A DNA stretch of 64,000 nucleotides from Perca fluviatilis (GCF_010015445.1 NC_053115.1:7771576-7835575), one strand, 5' to 3'. Positions 10,918-23,394 are shown, numbered from the stretch's first letter. Program-made: numbers and translations. Notes: generated from the sequence alone by a model not told the origin.

Positions 10918-11352
10918 GTTTGAGCTGAAAGAAAGACAACAGTACTCCATTTAAACGCCACAACGAGCCTGAGTATTGTTGCTGACCATGTCCATCCCTT
11001 TATGACCACATTGTACCCATCTTCTAATGGCTACTTCCAGCAGGACAGCGCGCCGTGTCAGAAGCTCAAATCATCTTAAACTGGTTTCTTGAGCATTGAG
11101 TTTACTAATCAAATGGCCTCCATAGTCACCACATTTCAATCCAATAGATCACCTTTGGGATGTGGTGAAATGGGAGATTCACATCATTGATGTGCGGCCG
11201 ACAAATCTGTGACAACTGTGTGATGCTATCATGTCAATATGGACCAAAATCTCTGAGGAATGTTTCCAGCATCTTGTGTAATCTATGCCATGAAGAATTA
11301 AAGCGAGTCCAACCTGGTACTAGCAAGGTGTACATTATAAAGTGGCCAGTGA

Positions 11353-11355
<3 letters not shown>

Positions 11356-11384
<29 letters not shown>
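11356..11384. repeat. (TA)n microsatellite
   Basis: About 14 TA units directly abutting the 3' terminal repeat of the Tc1 remnant. Tc1 elements insert at TA, so the array may have grown from the target duplication. Confidence 0.9.
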
Positions 11385-11389
<5 letters not shown>

Positions 11390-11469
11390 ATTATGGATTC
11401 AAAATAGGTAATCATGAATCCATTATATCTTTATATAAATGAATATTACTACAAAAGATATCCCAGCAT

Positions 11470-11625
11470 GAATGAATGCTTTATTTCGAACATGTAAAAA
11501 ATAATACAATAAAAACTAAGAGAACAAAACAAAATATTAATTTAACATTTCCAAAAAGGAATAGGAAGAAGCGGAAGCTTATTTAATCCTACCCCTTTTC
11601 CTCTACTATATAATAATCATCATGA
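11470..11625 (-). mobile_element. LINE 3' tail, antisense
   Basis: Read on the minus strand, this has 'ggggtaggattaaataagc', 'ttcctattcc' and a terminal 'gttcgaaataaagcattc'. That is the 3' untranslated text of a widespread fish non-LTR retrotransposon. No RT remains. Family name not assigned. Confidence 0.5.
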
Positions 11626-12235
11626 ATGGCTTCATATTTATATCATATAGCATGAATTTATCATTGTAATGATTCCAGTTCATGGAAGATTTTTATCTTT
11701 GCAACAGCAGCAACAGTGGTTTACGTCCAATAAAAGAGAATAACCGAGTAGTTAGTATAGGCCCAATGGCGCATCAAAGAAAACAGCAGCATAAGAGAAT
11801 CTTAAACTGCCTCACAGTGCTTGGTAAAGTGATTAACCAGTAATCTATTGAAAGAAAAACATCAGTTTATGGTGGCTTTGGAAGTGTTTCAGGATTAAAA
11901 TAGGCACAATATCCCTTGTATTATTGTTCAATCCATTTTTACAATAGTTTTTAAATGGACATGGAAAAAGCAGGATTTAAATGGGATTGCCAAAATGTGA
12001 ACATATGTGACGCTGGCAGAAATCTGTTGAGCAAATGAGACTAAACATTTTATTGTGATTTGAGTTTCTTATGTGCTTCCTTTGTGTTTGATTCTCTGAG
12101 GTGGGCTGTCTCTGAGGGGGAACATGGGAACTGCTGTCCATACAATTAATTGAAGCACCTGTAGTCCCGCTCCATTCATACCACTCCTCACACTTCCCTT
12201 TATCCTCTGAAGGATGTCTTTGTTTTGACTGTTAG
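11626..12235. other. Unassigned sequence
   Basis: AT-rich; no repeat boundary or exon recognised. Confidence 0.4.
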
Positions 12236-12671
12236 GCAATGCTGGATGATGGCCAGACTTCAGATAGAAGACCTGAATACAAGACTCCATGTTGGTAAGT
12301 GTCCACATACCCACCCACTGATTTTTTGAATGAGATTCTTGCTTGGTTTTGGTGACCCCTGATTTCCTCTATCACCAACAATAAGTTCAAAATGTCAACT
12401 TTAAACACAAGACATCTCATAATAAAGTGAGCCGATTGCCATTGAATTTACTGAGCACATTTCATGTGATTTATGAATAAAACAACCAAACCAGACAGCC
12501 CAGTCGATCGATATATAGCATGACGTTGGAACTGCAAAGCTACCGCTTGTTTTGTTGCATGATGCCTCAGCTGTGTGACTCACACTGGCTGTGCATGCCT
12601 CCCACTTGAGCATCAATCTTGAATCTTAAGACTCTGGTTTTCTCTCCACCACAGAACCACGAGACATCTGA
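12236..12671 (+). CDS. Candidate last two exons of an unidentified gene
   Basis: Exon 12236-12294 (59 nt) follows tgttttgactgttag and is followed by gtaagtgt. Read in the phase that leaves one base on each side it gives QCWMMARLQIEDLNTRLHV, a plausible coiled-coil-like stretch. A second acceptor, tttctctccaccacag, precedes 12655, and joining in phase gives EPRDI and a TGA stop at 12669-12671. I cannot identify the protein and see no upstream exon. Strong splice sites alone occur by chance, so this is only suggestive. Confidence 0.28.
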
Positions 12672-13709
12672 ATTAAAGATGGGCCCATAACACACCATCG
12701 CTCATTGTCCCCAAACAGCTCCACCACCTGCAGAGATTCTCTAAGTCACTCACTCTCTCTAACAAGAACATGGACGAACACACAAGATACACAAAAAAGT
12801 TGAGATCTCGTAATTTAGACTGAGGATGCTGACTGTGTTTTTAAATCTGTGTGGGAAAGTGATACAGGTTTTTTATGTTTTGCATAATGGAACTTGAACT
12901 TCACACTCACTGTAGACATGCAGTCTGGTGTTTACTGAAACATTATGTTTAAATATGCAAATTAGATTGAATATGCAAACTAGGCATCATCTAATGATCA
13001 TTGGTGGTGAATTTAGGAGAAATCTACACAAACAAACAAGACAAAATTTAGTGAAATAAACCCCTAAATGTGTATTTTGGATGATTTTGTTCCACTAGTT
13101 TGAAAGAAAATGCAAAATAGACAAAATCTCAATATTGACCAGTGCATGAAAAAACTAAGTTTTAGCCTGTAGTGTCTTGCTTAATTGAAAAAAAAGGCTT
13201 AAAGAGAAATTTAATTTATTTATTTGGCATCATGCAAAATAGAAAGGTTGAAGATTTGATAGGAGTCTTTGGCGATTAGACCCCATCGTGACTTAATTAT
13301 TTTAAGGGCGTGTTGATGCCATGACCTGAACAGGAATCCTCCCGATGGAGTCTAGGTGGTGAAGGGATGAAGAAAAATGGCTGAAGATCTGGATGGATGC
13401 GATATGGAGCGGGAATTCAGATTCTCTCACCGCTCTCATACACCTCCTGCTTGTGAACACAGTGGTGCATTTAGCAGCTAAAGAGCCAGATACTCTCCTC
13501 AGGAGTTGGTAGAGAGTGAAAAGAGAGTGAATATTGGAGGTGGCCATGACAACACAACTCCAAAAACAATGCTAATGACTGTCAATCACTCATTTGTCCA
13601 TGTAAGAGCCATGTTCCTTAATTTCAGAATATACCACCTAAGTGTAACGGTGAACTCAAGTTGTCAGGTTCACTTTATTTTTGTTGACCGCAGTGTAGTT
13701 TGGTTCAAA

Positions 13710-13740
<31 letters not shown>

Positions 13741-16382
13741 CACACCTGCAGCTAAACTGGCTCAGTGGAGCTGTGTATCCCTTGGAGAGGTGATTAAACA
13801 GAGAGTTGAGAGCCAGAGGTCTCTCTCTGTTGGAGTCCAGCAGAATACGTATGTCACTGTTCTGCTTAATATCAACCCCACGTCCCACATACTGGCTCAC
13901 TGTCTTTACTAGAATATCATGTTTATACTTGCAGCACAGTGAAATTATAGGACATTTGCTTATGTTTTTACCAGCTGAGAAATATCATGAAGCTCATTAT
14001 CGCTCCAAATGAGAACTCACTTACCCTTATATTAAGTTGCAGCTCTGTTTACTTGACTCTGCAGGTGATGTCTGGAGTGGTCGGGCTACTGGGAGGCTTC
14101 GTTCCGGGGCTTGTCTCACAAAAGCAAGCACTGCTTAAACAGAGGTCGCAAATGGTGTCAGCGTCACGCTTCACAAATGGTTTCCTCAGATACATTTGCG
14201 ATCCCACATATTGATATTCTTACACTGTCTCACCATTAAATTCAACAACGGCAAAGTCCTTGTCATCACCATAGAATCTATACATGGTCTGACTCCTTCT
14301 CACAATACTGACTTAACTACGGTGGTGTACAGTATCTCGCCAGTAGTGAGGTCATCTGACCGGGGCTTGTTTCATGTATCACACACCAGACTTTAAGACC
14401 ATCAAAGGCAAGCTCTCTTTTGAGGTTGTAACTGCCAGACTTTGGAACTCAGTCCCCCTGGACACACAAAAAACGGCTTACAACCTGCCTACGTAGACTG
14501 GCTTTTGTTAAAGTTTATAGCTTGTTCAAGTATGTAGTTTGCGGTTGTTTCAAATGTCATTGTCTTACTACGCTATATGAAGTAAGTGATTTAATGGGGG
14601 ACGAGGGGGGATGCTATGCCCCTTGTCAGCAAAATGACCAAAATGCCTGCTCCATCCCCCCTCCCCATCCCCTATAGAGTGCAAGGGCAGAAGGGTTTAG
14701 TTGAATATGTAAGTCTAGTCTGCCTGACTCATTGATCCTTTTTCTGACTGAGGTTTGTGCAAGTTAAAATCTATGGCCCAGACCATGGCTCTGAAATATC
14801 AATGGCCTAACTATGTAGAGTGTGTGTATTTGTTTTCTTCACAACTGTCAGATGATGGCCCTTATAAGTAGTTGAACTTCAGACTTGATGTAATGAAATT
14901 TGAAGCTGTAGTGAAATGAAATGCAGTATGGCATAACACAGTTAAACATTTAATAAAAGTTGTATCTGTGGCTCTGCAATATAGTTTGTCAATTACACTG
15001 AATGTTCAAACATATAACCCCTGAGTGTGTTTGTATGCGTGTATTTTTAGGGGCATTTTCTCCCAGAGTAAAGGAGAAAAGAACATTAATTTTAATGTCA
15101 TTGTGCTCATGCAAAATAGCTGGCAAATTATAATGAACGGCTGTAAATGACCTTTGAGGGCTGGAGCTATATAGCATTGTACCTGCCCACAAGAATCAAT
15201 GCCAAGCTATACTTGTTTTGGGGTGTCTTGGTCAGAATTCACACCACATCTACAGCAAGTAAAAATGCAGAGCAGTGGTAAGAGAAAAAAATCCAAGTTT
15301 TCTATATTTTAGCCAGATCAACAATCACATTCTGAAAATTAGCGGGCCACATACATTCAGGCTAAGCTGTAAATAATTTTTACAGGCAGGTAGAGATGGC
15401 ATTGCCCCATTCTTGCTGCTTTTACATCTCACAGACATAGTTTTTTACTGCACATCCAGAAAAAGGACACACTTTACTTATATAGTTTAATGAAACGAAA
15501 TGCTGAACACCAATTATATCCTCTCATTAAATGCTTCCTGCTCACCAGCGCTAGCTGAGGGATGTGAGAGTGTGTGCTAACAGCATTCAGTGGCAGAGCT
15601 GTGAGGTAAAGAGAAAAGTCATTTATATTACAGATTTACACCAGGTTCTAAATATATTCATATAATTAAAAATCAGTTTTTGCACCTCGGTACGGTGTGT
15701 ACACACTATGAAAAACATAGGGTTGTTTGAGACATTTAGGCAAACCACTGCCATCACATCATTCATTTATTATGTCAAATTTATATTATTTTACATATAA
15801 TTATGAATTATATTACAGAAAAAAATACTTTAAATAAGTGTTGGCAATAAAGTATATGTAAAAAGGGCTTACTTGGAATTTCAAATCATCCTAATTTTTC
15901 TTTCACTTAATCAGTTTGAGAAATAGTAAAACAAACAAGATTTTTGGCTCCAAGATGACTAAGCTTCAAAAATTTGAGTCATAAATCTATAAAAAAGAAA
16001 AAAACATGTTCTAGATGGTCTTTCAAGCCAGTGACTGAGTCTACATGTGGAGAGATGTTCATCCAAGGCCCACAGGGTGAGTCAGACATTAATTACAATT
16101 TTATAAACCTTAAATCATCGTCATAATCATGGTTATCTGTGCCTAATGACTGAAGCTGAAGGCACCATAATCAAGCTAGGACTGTGCCAGCAACTTGTCT
16201 TTTTTTATAACAAATAAAAAGCATTATGCTGCTAAAATAAAACTGTGCCCCCCGTTTATTTGCACAAACATATTTTTCAGTGGCTCATAAATGGAAATAC
16301 CAGTAAATGCATCATAAATGAAATACCAGTTATCTTAAAGTGGAAGCTACCTCGGTCTGTGTTGTTTCTCACCCTAGAAAAT
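12672..16382. other. 3.7 kb without a recognised gene
   Basis: Contains a (GT)14 microsatellite at 13713-13740. A stretch at about 14380-14530 vaguely resembles the C-terminal part of a LINE frame, but this is not firm. The rest is ordinary AT-rich sequence with chance frames. Confidence 0.4.
13713..13740. repeat. (GT)14 microsatellite
   Basis: Uninterrupted GT dinucleotides, immediately followed by cacacc. Confidence 0.95.
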
Positions 16383-16391
16383 AACATGCAC

Positions 16392-17732
16392 AGCCAGGGT
16401 CAGTCTATAGGGTGACCATATTTTGATTTCCAAAAAAGGGGACACTCGGCCCGGCCTCGAGACAAATCCAGACAGGCTTCTCAGAGGTTAATGAACATGC
16501 TTTATTATGCCTCAGTGGTGCAAAAATAACTTCTGTAATAAAATAAAATAAAATCTGTAACAACCTGTAACAAAATAATACCTCTCTTTTAAAATAAATA
16601 AATAATATGAAATAATGTTCTAAATATGACTTCTTCTGTGTTAGAAAATCCAGATTCAACAAAATTAATTAAAAAATATCTCTTAATACCTTTTCAATGT
16701 AATAAGATAAATAATAAAGACACTGAAACATATGTGCCAGCTTTTCATACAGTTCACTCGGCCTCCCACTTGTCCGGTCCAGACCGGGACGGTACGTGGG
16801 ACGTTTATTTTGCTGTTCAACTGTGAAGCTGCACTAGTCTTGTTTTATGGTTGTGCGCAGGCTCCACGTGTGTGTGTGGGGAGTGGGTGATAGAGCGAGG
16901 GAGAAGTGAGAGTGACGGAGAGCGAGTACGACGCTAGAGTCATAGTGAGAGAAACAAAGTGTCTCCCCTGTTTTCTGACCACGGTGGGAAATCTTTAGCA
17001 GGAAACGCTTCGGCATTTTGTGTGCAGTGCTGCTCCGCTGTCTGCTCTGGTCCCTGTGTATGTGCGCGTCGCAGAGCCGCCCACAAGGCAGCCTCTCGGG
17101 AATTACGTCACACAACAAAGTACCGTACTATTGTGTGCAAAGCGCCAGTCAATTTAAGTACACGCTTAATGGTCCCATGAAAAACAGTGAAAACCGGACA
17201 TTTTAATGAATTTATAAAAAAACCCGGACGCCCCGGACAGCAAGTAAAAAATGGACATGTCTGGGCAAAAGAGGACGTTTGGTCACCCTAGTCTAGCAAC
17301 CCTCCGTTGGCTTGCAAGCTGGAAAAACCAAACTCTAGTCAGGCCAATCACATCGTGTATAGAGTCGGTGGGAGGGCTTAACATAAGGACGGCAGAGTTG
17401 CGACGGTTCCGCGTGAATTCCCCGCTACTTGAAAACAAAGAAGATGGCTGCTGCTGCTGCTGGCGAACAGCGGTCTTTCGAATCGGCTTTGGCCGCGACT
17501 CTGGAAGACTCGAAGTTAAGCACTGAAGTCATTCTTAAAAAAGGAAGATGTGTTCGGAGTTTTGCCGACCGGATACGGCAAAAGTGGAATCTATCAACTA
17601 GCGTTGCTCTGGTTGGCTATGAGTGCAGAGGGAATTTGAAAGACAACCGTTTATCCCGCCCCTCGGATTGAGCCCTGCCAATGGTGAGTTCCCAGACCCA
17701 ACATCTTGATGTGGGTCTGGCTTGTCAGGCTA
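16392..17732 (+). mobile_element. 9-bp-TSD element with helicase fragment, copy 2 (interrupted)
   Basis: Flanked by perfect 9-bp direct repeats AACATGCAC at 16383-16391 and 17733-17741. The right end GGGTCTGGCTTGTCAGGCTA matches copy 1; the left end begins AGCCAGGG. An unrelated element is inserted at 16408-17290. The body (17296-17732) encodes MAAAAAGEQRSFESALAATL from 17445 on, and then, after a one-base frame change, DVFGVLPTGYGKS. That is an N-terminal exon-like piece leading into a RecQ-type Walker A motif. No transposase. The perfect 9-bp repeat is the best evidence for the target-duplication length of this family. Confidence 0.8.
16408..17290. mobile_element. TAGGGTGACCA-ended DNA element
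   Basis: An 883-bp element with 11-bp inverted ends TAGGGTGACCA / TGGTCACCCTA. It is flanked by GTCTA at 16403-16407 and 17291-17295. Removing it and one GTCTA restores the left part of the helicase-fragment element. There is no long frame. The 5-bp duplication does not fit hAT; superfamily undetermined. Confidence 0.78.
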
Positions 17733-17857
17733 AACATGCACTATACAATGTGGGCAATTTACATTGAAATGTTCAAATGTTTATATTTGTGTAGGCTACC
17801 TAACCCTATTTTTTTAACACAATTAATAATTTAGGGTTTAAAAACAGCTATTTTTGC

Positions 17858-18400
17858 ATTGCCAGACCTATCTCCACAGCGCTGTGGAGTACTTTCTGGC
17901 TACACCACAGATACATTCTAGGATAGGAGAAAAAAAACACTCTGGGTTGTTGCATTTCTTTAAATCAATCACAATTGTCTTTGGCAACTCTAAGCGCCGG
18001 ACGCAGCGACGGGGTCTCTGCAGAATGGTCTCAGAAAGGAACTTGTTTTGGTAGAACATTTGCACCCCGCAAAAGAAAACTCATCATACAATAATAAATA
18101 AAGTTAACCATTCACACAATACAGTAATGTGAGCTATTTAAATTAGCTAGATACATGGTTAAACGTAATTTGCTCTTACCAGTGTATCATCGTGTTGTAC
18201 TTCGTTCATAGCAATCCCAAAATTTCCCAGTTAGATAGTAAATGCCGTTTACACATTCTTTGTAAAATCTTTACAATCAGTTCCCGAAAAGAACAAAGCA
18301 GACCTGCCCTATTGCACGATCCAAATTTTCTTCAAAACATGGCATTTTTGCGTGTAGCTTGCTTGGTTGAAGTTTGTTGTTGTTTTCCCGTAGCGAGGGG
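17858..18400 (+). mobile_element. 9-bp-TSD family F4, subfamily b, copy 1 (ends eroded)
   Basis: Matches 47541-48081 along its length: cagcgctgtggagt, ctacattctaggataggag-type text, ggaacttgttttggt, acaatacagtaat, gctatttaaattagct. The first part also matches the F4 copies at 27972, 34520 and 37187. The TAGTCT terminus is missing at the left and the right end is not recognisable, so no target duplication can be given. Confidence 0.7.
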
Positions 18401-20197
18401 ATTTTGAGAACAGGACAATAACTTCACACATTTAATGAAGAGGCATTTTTGTACAATGGACTCCAGTCTGTAAACCATTTCTCTTTCTCTCAGGCTCTCT
18501 ATTCTTACGGAGGTCAGCACTGTGAAGGTGGTTTACTGGTCACAGCAATTCCACTGAAATTAAATCTAAATCCTGGTGTAACCAGGCTTTAAGTCTTTTG
18601 TAGCCTACTCTTACACACACTGTGGATGCTCCTTTTTAACTACTCTGAAACTGCAGCACATTAAAAGGACAGCCAGTTTTATGTAGGTTTTTTGCCAGTC
18701 TCTCATGGCCGACAACAGCTCTCTATCTCCCCACAAAGCTGTAGCTCCATGTATACAGCACGTAGAAAAGTGGTCGGTGCAGCAGCTGCACTTCGGAAGC
18801 ACTTCAGGTTGAGTCCATTCAATTCAGAGACAATTATGTGTTGAAAAGTGACTTGAAAAATGCTTTTGGATATTAGAAATTCAGATGTGCCTGGAAAATG
18901 CTGAGGTCAGCTTTGCCCTTTACTCTGTGGGTAATGCTTCCCAGTAGCAACCGATCCAAAGTCAGCCTTAAATTAACTGCTAAAAACATGTTTTCTGTCT
19001 AAGCACACACACATACACCTACACACACGCACATGCACACGCACACGCACAAGCACACACAGCAATTCATGTTTCTAAAGGGGCTGTTCTTGATATTCAG
19101 AAAAAAGTGGACTGGGATTGCTTTCACAAGGCTCTCACACACCGTTTCCCTAACTCGCCAATGCACATGCGGCTGGACCGGCTATCAAAACAAAGAACAG
19201 AGAAGCTCAGATTACAACACACACAGAGGGAGTGTGACTTTATTCTCTGCTCAGGATGCCATTACTCCACTATATCCTAAAAATATTTATTTGGGACCAT
19301 ATTAATGTTCTGAATATCGAGTACAACCCCTAGATGTTCTAGTCCCAGTTTTTGCGTAGATGATACGTTGCTGTTCTCCATTTCTTTGGCAAATCTTTAG
19401 TGTTACCGTAATACAGGATAGATGCAGGGTGGCAGTACTTTTAAAATAGCTCCTAAAATAGCTACCACTGTGGTTCGGCTGTTTCAGATGTATTTGAAAT
19501 GTAAAAGTAGTGCTATCTCAGTGGTCCAGTGCAAAACGCAGCATTGTGAGGTTGCAGACAGCAATTCTCTCTGTAACCCCATTGTGACTGGCAGACATGG
19601 GGACGCTGCTGCTCCCCGTTGGCTGTGCCGCTGATGATGAATGATGCCATGCTGAACTAGTTTAAGAGGAGCATCATACAATCGCTCATTTCAAAAGGCA
19701 CTGCTTCACATGGCGGCCTGGGGAACGGCATGGAAAGTAATATCCATCAACAGGCAGCCAAGCAGTAGCGCTATCAGCAAACACAATTTAGAGCTCAGAA
19801 ACATTATTGTTTTTCTCTCCCTCCTCTGTTCGACTCACTGCAACGATGAACTGGCTGACTGATGCTCATCTGATGAATATGATGCTGCTGTCATGATAGT
19901 ATGAACTTGGTCATTATTGGGAGGAATTGAGTTTGGATGAAAAGACGTTCTGTAAAAACAGAAAAAAAATCCTTTTTTCATCTGCCTCATATACGCCTCG
20001 TAAAGAATATTTATTCTGCCTCCAATATTGGATGAAAGTTGTTGCCACAATATTACGGCCAGGAGGAGCTCTGCACTTCATGAACCAAATGAGAAAATCA
20101 TGAAATAAATAAAACATTACACAAGTTATTATGTGGCAAACAAAACACCAAATCACATAACAAATGACCAGCATTAATAAACAAACCACATTTTTTC
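18401..20197. other. Unassigned sequence with a CA-rich patch
   Basis: A degenerate CA-rich microsatellite lies at 19003-19062. No gene or transposon boundary recognised elsewhere. Confidence 0.4.
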
Positions 20198-20201
20198 TTA
20201 A

Positions 20202-20680
20202 AGGGATGGATCAACATTTTGGTTTGCTTATTCGCTTATTCGCTTTCTTGCAGAGAGTTAGATGAAGATAGTGTTCTCATGTCTGTACGGTAAATGTGAA
20301 GCTACAAGCAGAGGCCAGTTAGCTTAGCACAAATTCTGGCAACAGAGGCAAAACAACTAGCATGGCTCTGACGAAAGGCAACAAAATATGCCCATTTGCC
20401 AAGAAATAATCATATAACAACCTGTAAAAGACGTTTTGTACAGATTGAACAAGCAAAATATACCATGTTCATTAGTACGTATTTTAGATGCTGGAAGGTA
20501 CCCTTGGACAGACCAAGCCGTTTCTCCCTGTTTTTCAGTCTTTTATGCTAAGCTAAGCTAATTGTCTGCTAGCTGTAGACTTATATTTAGTGCACAGACA
20601 TGAGAGTGGGATTGACCTTCTCATTTAACTCTTCCAAGAAAGCAATAAGTGTATTTACCAAAATATCAAACGATTCCTCC
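20202..20680. mobile_element. Fold-back MITE, one end eroded
   Basis: The left arm (gggatggatcaacattttgg, cttattcgctttcttgcagag, agttagatgaagat, catgtctgtacgg) is answered by an inverted right arm (gcacagacatgagagtgg, catttaactcttcc, aagaaagcaataagtg, accaaaatatc). TTAA stands at 20198-20201 on the left; the right TTAA is lost. This is a very common teleost fold-back repeat. The centre carries the gctaagctaagc motif. Confidence 0.8.
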
Positions 20681-23394
20681 AACAAGCCCGACCATGCAGA
20701 TGATGTAACATTATGTTTTTTTTTCCCCTTCTAAAAAATGGATTTTGGTTTTAAATCAATTGTGAGCGTGCAGAGATTGTGACTGCAATAATGTGACTCG
20801 GCCATGCTGCATGTACAGTGGGATTTAGCTTGGAATAAATGTATAAATGATAAAGATGTTCAATACTTCATATGCATTGGGATAATAAGACACTTTACTG
20901 TTCTATTTCACACTGATATTCCCCTCTAATGGGGCTCTTTAGGCTTCACTTATCTCCTTATCTCCACTGGAAATGTTCATCTATATGCTCAGTTAAATCA
21001 GGTTGAGCCCATTTTGCTCTATAGCAGAGCCATGTTCTCTCTATTTCTTATTCACTTTTCTTCAGTAATCATGATGTGATGGACAACTAGGGGATACCCT
21101 CTGTCCTGATGATGAGACGGAGAAACTCAGTCAAACCACTCAACAGTCTCTTGTGTCCTCCAGGCTGATTCTCCGGTTAGCCTCTCACTCTACAGCATTC
21201 CTCCTCTTCCACAGCCTGCTGAATGAACACAGCTGGCGTCTCCTGTCTCTTCCTTTCCCTGTACAAAACAGGTTAGTAGTGTGTGTTGTTCAATCGCAAA
21301 CTTATTTTCTAGAGATGTTTAAAACCTTTCTGCTGTTCTTTGATGTAGAAAATCACGTCTGGTCAGGTTAGAAACCAGGTGAGGCAAAATGGTGCTGTTA
21401 CTGTCACTTATTTTTTTACTGTCACTTTGGCTCCATGACATCTGTGCCTCAACACAACTGTTTAGCTTAGGTTTGTGTGAAATACAACAAGCTAAAGTGT
21501 GGTGGAGTGAGTTCCATGACTGGCATATAGTTATTTTAATGTTTCATGCTCATTCAGGTCAGTGCACCACAGTAATGCCGTAAAATGGGTTGTAATTACA
21601 TTTTCATAAGGTTAAATGGCCAAAGGTGTTTATGTAATGTATGTACTGTTGTTAATATTTTGTTTATGTATGCAGTAAAATGGTAGATAGGTTAACAGGC
21701 TGACTTAATAACAGTATAAAATCTACTGAATAAGAATATTCTGCAAGCTGGTTAAAGTAGCTTTAACTGAATGTGAGTTGTAATACACATTTAGCCGTTG
21801 CTTGATTTGAGTGTTACTGTTAAACTGAACAACAGATCGGTATATTCAGAAGCTGTGAGATGCTAGCTAGCTCAGCTGTTTACAGTTAGTGTGAACCCTC
21901 CTCATACCTGAATGTGAAATTTGACATAGAAATGGGACGTGGAGGAGATGAGTTGTGTTTAATAAAGAACAGAAACAGTCTGCTGATTGAAAACAGCTGA
22001 CGTCTTCCGTCTCTTCTTCCTGTATGCAACCGGACACATCATCTCTTTACAGGTAACTCATGCTTGAGGCCTGTAACAAATGCACGTGAGCTTGTTTGCA
22101 ATGTTATGTCCTGCCATAAAAAACCTTGCGCTTGGACCCATTATACTGTCGCTAGTGGCCTCCACTGATTACCACTTACACAGCAGATGTGTCTGCAGCC
22201 AAATGGTCGTGTGTTTTCACGTCGCCACATCTTTCCACAATGCTGCCCTCACTCGTCAGATTTGTCAGAGGCCGCTACAGCACCACTGGCACCTGAGCGA
22301 AGTTTGCTATGTGCAATTTAACTCTTGGCCTTTTGTCGCAAAGGAGGTCTGACTCCTGCTATTCTTCTATTTCACACTGTTTGATTTCATGCAGGTTTCC
22401 CTCTCTAATGGCGCATACAGCGTGAAACCAAATGACTCCATCTCCTGCTGTGACAAGGCCATGTCAACAGGTTGCTACATAGAGATCTGGGGCCTCATAT
22501 CCGGATAAGAGGTGCTCTGAGAGGTAAAGTGCTTTGAGGGGTTTATTCATAATCTGTCTGCCATTACTCATAGCAGCAGTTAAAGTGAAGCTAAGCACGA
22601 CATAATTAAGTGTATTTTAATTAATGCTGCTCTCTCTGCCTCTGAAAGGTGTTGAAATGTTGCTCACTTGGTTCATAACGGCTGATTTATCTAATTGTAT
22701 GTACATTTTGGGATTATGTTAATATGTTGCGAAAAAAAAAATGAAATAAACGTAACAAAAGCGATAACTCAGAAACAGAAAGCATCAACTGTTAACTCAA
22801 TACAAATCCAGTATATTGATGGCTTCTGCGCTAATAACATACTTGCCCCCAAGAAAGAGATATAATACCTTTAGATGAAGATGTGATGGTTTTTATTATT
22901 AGCTCTTTGACTAAGAGAGCTGTTAATTTCAGCTACACATTAATCAGGTGTTCCTGTCCTACAGAGGACACCACTGCTACAGGACTAAGAGGACGGTGAG
23001 TGAAGCTGTGCATGAGCCGGGGGATGCGTACAGCTCACAGCTGGTTTTTTAATGCCTGTCAATGAGTTATTGAAATTGTTTTGAAATTTCCCCTTTCTGT
23101 CCCCTCTCACCACAGCATTAATCACAGAATCCACCCACTCCTATCACCCTCAGCACCTGAAGAGTTGCTTTAAATATAATTTCATGTTTCTGTATTCACC
23201 TTCATCACTGTTCACCCCAGTTGTGGGCAGAACACAGTCTGTAACAACTTTCATTCAATTCTACCTATGTTTTTGTTGTTCTGTTCTTATCTTTTTAGGA
23301 AATCTGAGCAGTTTTAATGTAGCAGTATATTTTATTTCCTGATTGTCTTACTGTATTAAATTGCTTTTTCAAAGCATTCTCCATCCTGCCAGAA
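20681..23394. other. 2.7 kb without a recognised gene
   Basis: Two segments of about 55 bp, 21217-21275 and 21979-22035, resemble each other (ctgctga(a/t)tga, acagctg, cgtct). A 33-nt segment at 22965-22997 has exon-like borders (cctgtcctacag / gtgagtg) but no supporting neighbours. Confidence 0.4.

Larger units (their letters stand above)
10141..11356 (+). pseudogene. Tc1-like transposon remnant, interrupted
   Basis: Two pieces of a fish Tc1-like element: 10141-10221 (cagtgagcggcagttctctg... coding for an N-terminal part of the transposase) and 10918-11356. The second piece encodes a decayed C-terminal part, including the equivalents of the NP-I-E-LWD region at about 11130-11175 and IMSIWTKISEECFQHL at about 11226-11275. 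It ends with the 3' terminal repeat (ataaagtggccagtgagtgta). The middle of the transposase is deleted, and stops and frameshifts abound. The interruption is the hAT at 10222-10917. Confidence 0.85.

Noticed and set aside
14070..14214. Exon-like segment after tgactctgcag reading VMSGVVGLLGGFVPGL
   Set aside because: No matching donor or neighbouring exon; the frame simply runs to a stop.
14380..14530. Possible LINE C-terminal remnant (KGKLSFEVVTARLWNSVPLD)
   Set aside because: The resemblance to the end of L2/CR1-type RT proteins is vague, and no tail or target duplication was found.
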